NCBI GenBank assembly: GCA_022449545.1
Contig: JAKUPN010000017.1
Location: 1 to 39,350, forward strand
From: Alphaproteobacteria bacterium
GTDB lineage: Bacteria > Pseudomonadota > Alphaproteobacteria > UBA6615
Direction of reading: 5' to 3'
DNA length: 39,350 nt
The position numbers were made by a program, and so were the translations under genes. The notes beneath the pieces are model-generated. The model had not been told where the DNA came from, ran no database searches, and saw only the letters and a program-made list of their open reading frames with translations. Below are positions 33,554 through 39,350 of this stretch, piece after piece. Position 1 is the first letter of the stretch. Each line of letters starts with the position of its first letter.

Positions 33554-36500
33554 TTAGAGCTCATTCCATATTTTCATTAGATTTGATTCCTGTAGTTGTG
33601 CGTTTTTGATGTTATCATTTTTTACATGACCAAATCCTCGAATTGAGTCAGGTATAGCTGCAATTTCAACAGCTAATTTATGGTTGTTAGGTGTCAGTCC
33701 AGAAAGGATAGTTCTAATATAACCTCTATAATTTTTTATTAGCTGTCTTTCTTGCCGCCGCTCTTTGGTGTAGCCAAAAATATCAAATTTAGTACCCCTT
33801 AAGAATTTAAGCCATCTTAAAATAACCATTACTTTGAGAATCCATGGACCGAAACATCTTTTGATTGGCAGACCTGTATCTGCATCACGTTTATTTATAA
33901 ATGGGGGAGCCATATGGAACTGTAACACGTAATTTCCATCAAAAACCTTGTCTAGACGGGATCTAAAATCTGTATGAGTGTATAATCTAGCTACCTCGTA
34001 TTCATCTTTATAAGCCATCAATTTAAATGCACAACGGGCTACCGCTTCGGTAAGCGCATTTTCTCCGGGCACCCTCTCAGACTCTACTTCTCGAACCTTC
34101 TCTACGAGTTTAGTATAGGAATTAGCATATCGACTATTTTGGTAAACGCTTAGTTCTAATTTTCGCTTGTCAATCAATTTGTCTATATTTTCCGATATAT
34201 TATTTTCTGGACGAGAATAACTTTTAACTATGGATTTATCAGTTGCTGCAAGTCGTCCCCAAGTGAACACTTCCTTATTGAACTGAATAGCTATGTCATT
34301 GATTTCTATAGCCCGCTCCAAAGAGTTGGCTGATACGGGTATTAATCCTTTCTGATAGGCATAGCCTAGCATGAAAAGATTCGTCGCAATTGAATCACCC
34401 ATCAGGGATGTTGCAATACGGGTTGCATCAACAAATTCAGTATTATTTTTTCCCGATTCTTCTATCAAGCGTTCAGCGACTTCTTCACTAGGAAAATCTA
34501 ACTCGGGATCTCTTGTAAACTGCCCAGTGATAGCTTCATGAGAGTTCACGATTACTCGTGTTATTCCTTTTTTAATTGTTGCTAAGGCCAGTTCACTGCT
34601 TCCTACAAGCTTATCACAGGCCAGCAAAAGATTTGCTGAACCCGTTGTTAAACGAACAGCTTTTATATCATTAGTGGACTTAGCAATTTGAATGTGGCTT
34701 GTAACCGGTCCCCCTTTCTGTGCCATGCCAAACTGGTCTACTCCTGCGCAACCAAGACCCTCTATATGGGCTGCCATTGTTAATAAAGCACCTATTGTTG
34801 CTACGCCTGTTCCACCAATGCCGGTTACTAATATTTTGTACGGAGCATCAGTTTTAAGTTTTGGAAGTAAAGGATCTGGCAAATTCATTATAGCGTTAGG
34901 TTTAATCTTTTCATTTGTTGCCTTACGCAATGTGCCTCCAATTACACTAACAAAACTGGGGCAAAACCCATCTGAGCATGAAAAATCTTTATTGCATGAA
35001 GATTGGTCGATTGATCGTTTTAGTCCGAATTCGGTTTTAATGGGTAGTATAGATATACAGCTTGATTTTTCAGTGCAGTCGCCGCATCCCTCGCAGACAG
35101 TTTCATTGATAAACAGTCTCTGAGATGGGTCGGGCATAGTTCCCCTTTTACGTCTTCGTCGTTTTTCTGCAGCACAAGTTTGGTCGTATATAATAACGCT
35201 GACACCTTCAATTTTTCTTAGTGTACGTTGTACTCGATCAAGAGACTTTCGATGTTCAAAGGTAACTACAGGTGCAAATTTTTCATCTTTCTTATACTTG
35301 CCGGGTTCATCCGAAACGATAGTTATAACCTTGACCCCTTCTGCATAAACCTGTCGAGAGATTAGTGCTGGTGTTAGAGGGCCATCATGAGGTTGGCCCC
35401 CTGTCATGGCTACAGCGTCATTAAAAAGAATTTTGAAAGTTATATTTGACCTCGCAGCGATACAGGCACGAATGCCCAAAAGACCTGAATGATAGTATGT
35501 TCCATCTCCTAAATTTTGGAATATATGATCTGTTTGGACAAAAGGTTCTTGCCCTATCCAAGTTGCTCCTTCTCCCCCCATGTGAGTATGGTTTGTGGTT
35601 TTGCGATCCATATTTACAGCCATAAAATGACAGCCTACCCCTCCATGAGCTCTACTGCCTTCGGGCAATCTTGTTGAAGAATTGTGAGGGCACCCAGAGC
35701 AAAACGTTGTAGTTCTGACTATTGAAAGCTCTTTTCGCCTTTTTTGGGATTTTTGCTTATTTTCAATAAATGATAGACGCGCCATCATATTTTCACTTTT
35801 ATAAAAAGGAGAGATTTGGCTTGCAATGGCCTTTGTTATCTCATTGGGGTTTAATTCACCTACCCCCGGAATGAGTATAGAGCCATCTATGTTATTCCGA
35901 CCTATTACAGTTGGGCGCTCTTTCTCCGGCAGATTATATAATGTATCTTTAATCTGAGATTCAACAATTCTTCTTTTGTCCTCAACAACTAATACTTTTC
36001 CAGTATTGCGAACGAAATTTCGAATTTCGTCATGGTCAAGTGGATGGGGCATTCCAATCTTGATTAAAGAAATTCCAATTTTAGCGGCTAATTGAGAGTT
36101 TATGCCTAGTTCAAGAAGAGATTGTTGACAATCTAGAGCAGCTTTTCCACTAGCTATTATGGTTAGCTGAGGTTGTCCAGAATTAATAATAATTTGGTTG
36201 ATTTTGTTTGCTCGAGCAAATGCACATGCGGCAGCGAGCTTATATCTTGTTTGACGAGATTCTTGCTCGTGCCAGGGATCAGGTATCCGAATATTTAGAC
36301 CTCCGGCGGGCATTTCGAAATCGTCGGGTTCAATTATCTTTAGTCTTTTATAATCTGCGTTGACGGATGCAGCCGTATCAACTGAATCAGATACAATTTT
36401 AAAGCCAACCCAGCTGCCACAATAACGAGACATAGCCCAGCCAAGTTGTCCGTAATCAAGAATTTCTTGAACATTTCCAGGATAAAGTACTGGCATCATA

Positions 36501-37003
36501 AGATCAGCAAAAGTTGGTTCAGAGACGGCAGGTGTATCTGTTGACATCATGGCGGGATCATCACCCACCGCGGCCAATACACCACCATAATGAGATGTGC
36601 CCGCCAAATTTGCATGACGGATTGCATCGACACTTCTGTCTAGGCCGGGGCCTTTCCCATACCACATAGCATACACACCGTCGTAAGGGCTTCCTCCATG
36701 AAGTTGTGCTTGTTGACTTCCCCATATAGCAGTTGCAGCCAAGTCCTCATTAACTGCTGGTTGAAAGTGTATGTTTTTTTCTCTGATTAAGTCTCCAGCA
36801 GACCAAAACTCACGATCCACATTATGCATGGGTGACCCTCTATATCCTGAAACAAGACATCCAGTATTTAAACCAGAAGACATATCGCGTTCAGCTTGTA
36901 ATAGTGTAAGCCGAACTAGTGCTTGAGAGCCTGTTAAATAAATTCGTCCATTTTGCAGTGTGTACTTATCATCAAGTTTTATTTCTGCAAGATTCTTAGA
37001 CAT
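33554..37003 (-). CDS. Indolepyruvate ferredoxin oxidoreductase family protein (fused, single-chain)
   Basis: This 1149-residue protein combines subunits that are separate in archaeal IorAB. The N-terminal pyrimidine/pyruvate-oxidoreductase-like region is followed by a TPP-binding domain with FCSGCPHNSS near residue 434 and GGVGCHFMAVN near 464. A ferredoxin-like [4Fe-4S] segment rich in cysteine (VCEGCGDCTEKSSC, later CNKDFSCSDGFC) spans about 636-682. A gamma-type domain with VTGIGGTGVAT begins near 726, and a C-terminal domain of the kind found only in these long forms ends the chain. It oxidatively decarboxylates aryl-2-oxo or branched 2-oxo acids to acyl-CoA with ferredoxin as acceptor. 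The ATG at 37003 has AAGG eight bases upstream. A TTG at 37030 is less likely. Confidence 0.93.
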   Translation of the reverse strand: MSKNLAEIKLDDKYTLQNGRIYLTGSQALVRLTLLQAERDMSSGLNTGCLVSGYRGSPMHNVDREFWSAGDLIREKNIHFQPAVNEDLAATAIWGSQQAQLHGGSPYDGVYAMWYGKGPGLDRSVDAIRHANLAGTSHYGGVLAAVGDDPAMMSTDTPAVSEPTFADLMMPVLYPGNVQEILDYGQLGWAMSRYCGSWVGFKIVSDSVDTAASVNADYKRLKIIEPDDFEMPAGGLNIRIPDPWHEQESRQTRYKLAAACAFARANKINQIIINSGQPQLTIIASGKAALDCQQSLLELGINSQLAAKIGISLIKIGMPHPLDHDEIRNFVRNTGKVLVVEDKRRIVESQIKDTLYNLPEKERPTVIGRNNIDGSILIPGVGELNPNEITKAIASQISPFYKSENMMARLSFIENKQKSQKRRKELSIVRTTTFCSGCPHNSSTRLPEGSRAHGGVGCHFMAVNMDRKTTNHTHMGGEGATWIGQEPFVQTDHIFQNLGDGTYYHSGLLGIRACIAARSNITFKILFNDAVAMTGGQPHDGPLTPALISRQVYAEGVKVITIVSDEPGKYKKDEKFAPVVTFEHRKSLDRVQRTLRKIEGVSVIIYDQTCAAEKRRRRKRGTMPDPSQRLFINETVCEGCGDCTEKSSCISILPIKTEFGLKRSIDQSSCNKDFSCSDGFCPSFVSVIGGTLRKATNEKIKPNAIMNLPDPLLPKLKTDAPYKILVTGIGGTGVATIGALLTMAAHIEGLGCAGVDQFGMAQKGGPVTSHIQIAKSTNDIKAVRLTTGSANLLLACDKLVGSSELALATIKKGITRVIVNSHEAITGQFTRDPELDFPSEEVAERLIEESGKNNTEFVDATRIATSLMGDSIATNLFMLGYAYQKGLIPVSANSLERAIEINDIAIQFNKEVFTWGRLAATDKSIVKSYSRPENNISENIDKLIDKRKLELSVYQNSRYANSYTKLVEKVREVESERVPGENALTEAVARCAFKLMAYKDEYEVARLYTHTDFRSRLDKVFDGNYVLQFHMAPPFINKRDADTGLPIKRCFGPWILKVMVILRWLKFLRGTKFDIFGYTKERRQERQLIKNYRGYIRTILSGLTPNNHKLAVEIAAIPDSIRGFGHVKNDNIKNAQLQESNLMKIWNEL

Positions 37004-37179
37004 GTATTTTGCCTTTATTAATTTGAACAATGCTTAGAGATTAATTCTTTTAAAAAAAGGTATTTTTTAACCCCGGCTAGGTAGGTTCAAAGTATTCAAG
37101 AGACATAAAAATATTTTTTATAATGTTTTAATCATAGACCGTATGAGGCTATAGCAACAAATAGAAAATATGAAGGCAT

Positions 37180-37217
37180 GGTGATAGTCTTTTCATTTGT
37201 GATCTGAGGACTTCACC
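37180..37217 (-). other. Possible structured RNA element between tRNA-Thr and the oxidoreductase gene
   Basis: Read on the minus strand, GGTGA-A-GTC (37217-37209) pairs with GAC-TA-TCACC (37189-37180), giving an eight-pair stem with a small internal loop and a 19-base apical loop. A second small hairpin AAGG-AAA-CCTT with outer pairs lies between it and the tRNA, and CTCTAA/TTAGAG (37267-37290) abuts the tRNA 3' end. The 289-base gap 37004-37292 otherwise holds no gene that I can see. It may be a tRNA trailer, an mRNA leader or a small RNA. Confidence 0.35.
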
Positions 37218-37292
37218 CAACTATTTGTTCAGCAAGGTTTCCTTCAGCTTATACCGGTCAGCCTATCTCTAAAACATACTTTCATTAGAGTA

Positions 37293-37368
37293 TGGTGCCG
37301 GCTGAGGGAATCGAACCCCCGACCTACTGATTACAAATCAGTCGCTCTACCAACTGAGCTAAGCCGGC
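37293..37368 (-). tRNA. trnT: tRNA-Thr (anticodon UGU)
   Basis: A full cloverleaf is readable on the minus strand. The acceptor is GCCGGCT paired with AGCCGGC, the D-arm contains AGCTCAGTTGGTAGAGC, the anticodon stem is ACTGA/TCAGT with loop TTTGTAA (anticodon TGT), and the T-arm contains GGTTCGATTCC. Discriminator A and an encoded CCA (37295-37293) follow. It lies downstream of rlmB on the same strand with a 192-base AT-rich gap that probably carries its promoter. Confidence 0.97.
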
Positions 37369-37560
37369 AAAGGCTATATATGAGTTATATTATGAATATT
37401 CTTTGATTTAAAATGTTTTAATTACTGAAGTTTGAAGTGTTCAATTAATTTATTTTTAACGAATGAAGATAGGTTTTAGACAAATATAATTTTTGATGAT
37501 TTTTCCTTTCATTACTTTAGTCTAATTATCTTACTATAATAATACCCAATATATAAAATT

Positions 37561-38352
37561 CTAATGTTTTCTCGTTATTTCATATAATGCGATTGCTGCA
37601 GCATTAGAAACATTTAAGCTGCTCAAAGGACCGGAACTAGAAATTTTTACTGTCACATCACATGCTAACCTTGTTAATCTTCTTAAACCTTTACCTTCCG
37701 ATCCAAACACAAGAGCCTTGGGATTATCGATAGATAGATCTTTTATATTTTTGTTGGCTTCAGAATCAAGACCTATACACCATATGCCATTTTTTTTTAG
37801 AGTCTCCATGGCTCTTACAAGGTTTTTTACACGAATAATCGGGCAGTGCTCTAAACCACCAGAAGCAGACTTAGCAATTACGCCCGTGATAGGGGGGGTA
37901 TGACGATCTTGAACTATTATAGCCTTTGCATTAAAGGCCGCTGAGGAACGAACTATCGCCCCTATATTATGTGGATCGGTAATTTGATCAAGAATCACAA
38001 GATTAATATTTTCGTTTTTTGCTTGTTCGCAAATCTCCTCGAGGTTTACATCGGATAGAGGAGCTGTCAAAACAGCTATCCCTTGGTGGGCAGCGCCTTC
38101 GGGCAAAAGTTTATTAATAAATTCACGGGTGACTTTTTCAACGGTAACTTTTGAAATCAAGGAGATAGAATCGTTTATATATTTCGCTATACTTTGATCG
38201 CAAGTAACTAGTCGATAGTAGCTTCGTTCTGGATTAGCTAATAGCGCAAGCACTGTATGGGTGCCATACACCCATATATTGGGCTTTGCTGAATTCTTAC
38301 CAGGTGATTCTTTATTTTTTATCTGTTTTTGTGAACTTTTGCGGTTAGGCAT
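37561..38352 (-). CDS. rlmB: 23S rRNA (guanosine-2251-2'-O)-methyltransferase RlmB (SpoU/TrmH family)
   Basis: This protein of about 263 residues has an N-terminal RNA-binding substrate domain (VYGTHTVLALLANPERSYYR near residue 28) and a C-terminal SPOUT knot fold. The three family motifs are visible: ILDQITDPHNIGAIVRSSAA near 121 (motif 1, with the key Asn and Arg), VFGSEGKGLRRL near 216 (motif 2) and SLNVSNAAAIALYEI near 245 (motif 3). It methylates the ribose of G2251 in the 23S rRNA P-loop. The start is uncertain among ATGs at 38388, 38370 and 38352. The last is chosen because GGGGGA lies just before it. It is divergent from tRNA-Tyr, in the order often seen in alphaproteobacteria. Confidence 0.9.
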   Translation of the reverse strand: MPNRKSSQKQIKNKESPGKNSAKPNIWVYGTHTVLALLANPERSYYRLVTCDQSIAKYINDSISLISKVTVEKVTREFINKLLPEGAAHQGIAVLTAPLSDVNLEEICEQAKNENINLVILDQITDPHNIGAIVRSSAAFNAKAIIVQDRHTPPITGVIAKSASGGLEHCPIIRVKNLVRAMETLKKNGIWCIGLDSEANKNIKDLSIDNPKALVFGSEGKGLRRLTRLACDVTVKISSSGPLSSLNVSNAAAIALYEITRKH

Positions 38353-38461
38353 ATTTCCCCCATTCAGCATAATACTACAACTGATCATTGAATTGGATCA
38401 AAAGTTCATAGGTTTAAAGAAATAAAATATATCATTTTAGGCTTGTTTGCTTGATTTCTTG

Positions 38462-38490
38462 TTGACAGTTGCTAAAAAATACAGATATTC
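38462..38490 (+). promoter_or_regulatory. Probable promoter for the tRNA-Tyr/tRNA-Gly transcript
   Basis: A consensus -35 TTGACA (38462-38467) is followed after 17 bases by ATATTC (38485-38490), a loose -10. Transcription from here would start about 55-60 bases before tRNA-Tyr. The 201-base region back to rlmB shows no other gene. Confidence 0.5.
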
Positions 38491-38553
38491 CCTCTTTAGG
38501 CTAACGTCATTGGCGTTTGGCGCGTTTGCTGCTGGAGTTCAATTTTAGCAAAC

Positions 38554-38638
38554 GGAGGGGTGCCTGAGTGGTTAAAAGGGGCGGACTGTAAATCCGTTGA
38601 CTATGTCTACGTTGGTTCGAATCCAACCCCCTCCACCA
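38554..38638 (+). tRNA. trnY: tRNA-Tyr (anticodon GUA)
   Basis: This is a class II tRNA with acceptor GGAGGGG paired to CCCCTCC, anticodon loop CTGTAAA (anticodon GTA), a long variable arm (TGACTATGTCTACG region) and T-arm GTTGG-TTCGAAT-CCAAC. Discriminator A is at 38635 and CCA is encoded at 38636-38638. A T-rich stretch follows, 135 bases before tRNA-Gly. Confidence 0.97.
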
Positions 38639-38773
38639 TTCTGTTACCTTCTTGTTTTTATGTTTTTTTTTAGTTAGGAAAGAATAATTATTTGAGCAAA
38701 ATTATATATGATATTCTGATGTCAAAAAAGCAGAGCTTCAAAAGCTAACTGTGCTATTGATTAATACATCATC

Positions 38774-38847
38774 GCGGGTGTAGCTCAATGGTAGAGCAGA
38801 AGCCTTCCAAGCTTACGACGGGGGTTCGATTCCCCTCACCCGCTCCA
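38774..38847 (+). tRNA. trnG: tRNA-Gly (anticodon UCC)
   Basis: The acceptor GCGGGTG pairs with CACCCGC. The anticodon loop is CTTCCAA (anticodon TCC) with stem AAGC/GCTT, and the T-arm is GGGGTTCGATTCCCC. Discriminator U is at 38844 and CCA is encoded at 38845-38847. It lies 95 bases upstream of tuf, matching the common tRNA-Tyr, tRNA-Gly, tuf order. Confidence 0.97.
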
Positions 38848-38942
38848 GATATCAAAATTACGTAATAAAAAATATTTAAGGTTTATTTGATACACAAAGG
38901 TTAAAATACTAAGCAAAATAAATACAACTGATGGATTAGACT

Positions 38943-39350
38943 ATGTCGAAGGAAAAATTTGAGCGTACCAAGCCGCATTGCAATATTGGCACGATTGGCC
39001 ATGTTGATCATGGCAAGACGACTTTAACGGCAGCGATTACTAAGGCCTTGGCTGAGGCCGGAGGCGCCGAGTTTACTGCATATGATCAGATCGATAAGGC
39101 TCCTGAAGAACGAGCTCGGGGTATAACGATTTCGACGGCTCATGTTGAGTATGAGACAGAAAACCGTCACTACGCTCATGTGGATTGTCCGGGTCATGCG
39201 GACTATGTAAAGAATATGATTACTGGTGCGGCTCAGATGGATGGTGCGATTTTGGTGGGGAGCGCCGCAGATGGGCCGATGCCTCAGACACGTGAGCATA
39301 TTTTGCTAGCGCGTCAGGTGGGCGTGCCGGCCTTAGTGATTTATATGAAT
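38943..39350 (+). CDS. tuf: Elongation factor Tu (partial, N-terminal 136 residues)
   Basis: The frame is open from the ATG to the window end. It starts [20 protein letters not shown] and shows G1 GHVDHGKT near residue 19, the switch I threonine region RGITIST near 59 and G3 [12 protein letters not shown] near 81. The G4 NKCD motif would follow just past the edge (the visible end is VIYMN). EF-Tu delivers aminoacyl-tRNA to the ribosome with GTP. Codon choice is richer in G and C than in the neighbouring genes, as expected for a highly expressed gene. One odd residue is Gly106 in ILVGSAADG, where Val is usual. The two tRNA genes upstream suggest shared transcription. Confidence 0.97.
   Translation, partial: MSKEKFERTKPHCNIGTIGHVDHGKTTLTAAITKALAEAGGAEFTAYDQIDKAPEERARGITISTAHVEYETENRHYAHVDCPGHADYVKNMITGAAQMDGAILVGSAADGPMPQTREHILLARQVGVPALVIYMN

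Noticed and set aside
37220-37292. Signal recognition particle RNA or other known small RNA beside tRNA-Thr
   Set aside because: The conserved SRP core sequence is not present, and I recognised no known small-RNA signature.
1-39350. CRISPR array, insertion sequence, prophage or toxin-antitoxin module
   Set aside because: No spaced direct repeats, transposase, integrase or recognisable toxin-antitoxin pair was seen on either strand.

Overview
The window is chromosomal DNA from an AT-rich, probably marine alphaproteobacterium. Three things point there: the EF-Tu N-terminus beginning [12 protein letters not shown], a cold-shock protein of the TGTVKFFN type, and a tRNA-Tyr/tRNA-Gly/tuf block next to rlmB. 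The genus cannot be fixed from the sequence. No insertion sequence, phage gene, integrase or CRISPR array was seen. Coding density is high and every gap is under 300 bases. Most of the content is accessory small-molecule metabolism, ending in a housekeeping translation block.

Layout. 1-7959: the N-terminal part of an isopropylmalate/isocitrate dehydrogenase-family enzyme (minus strand, cut by the window edge), a cupin, a zinc-free quinone reductase-type MDR protein, a Gfo/Idh/MocA dehydrogenase, a large molybdenum hydroxylase subunit without its FeS and FAD partners, a fumarylacetoacetase-family hydrolase and an EamA transporter. 8195-9377: a cold-shock protein converging on a lipid A acyltransferase-like gene. 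9553-13453: a carboxymuconolactone decarboxylase-like protein, a second Gfo/Idh/MocA protein and a CmcJ/NvfI-type putative oxygenase in one direction, converging on an N-carbamoyl-amino-acid amidohydrolase. 13709-20130: a cyclopropane synthase-like methyltransferase, a GST, a CinA protein with a decayed C-terminal domain, an SbcD-like phosphoesterase, a metallo-beta-lactamase-fold hydrolase, a small cupin and an SDR.

20416-25627 is a complete minus-strand ABC importer operon: binding protein, then a hairpin plus T-run, then a fused two-domain permease and two different ATPases. 25812-31825 holds an SDR, two paralogous ketopantoate reductase-like proteins around a methyltransferase, a CurA-like reductase, an unknown acidic protein and a cupin. 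32038-37003 holds a YajQ protein, a cytosolic dihydroxyphthalate decarboxylase-like protein and a fused indolepyruvate:ferredoxin oxidoreductase. 37293-39350 holds tRNA-Thr and rlmB (minus) and tRNA-Tyr, tRNA-Gly and tuf (plus).

Taken together, the genes suggest scavenging and oxidation of organic acids, aromatic or heterocyclic compounds and amino acids, with several oxidoreductases of unknown substrate. I found no clear new defence or mobile system. The most noteworthy signals are a perfect 14-bp-arm palindrome in the first divergent promoter region, the degenerate CinA nicotinamide-deamidase domain, the reductase-methyltransferase-reductase cluster, the CMD/Gfo/CmcJ cluster, and possible leaderless genes.
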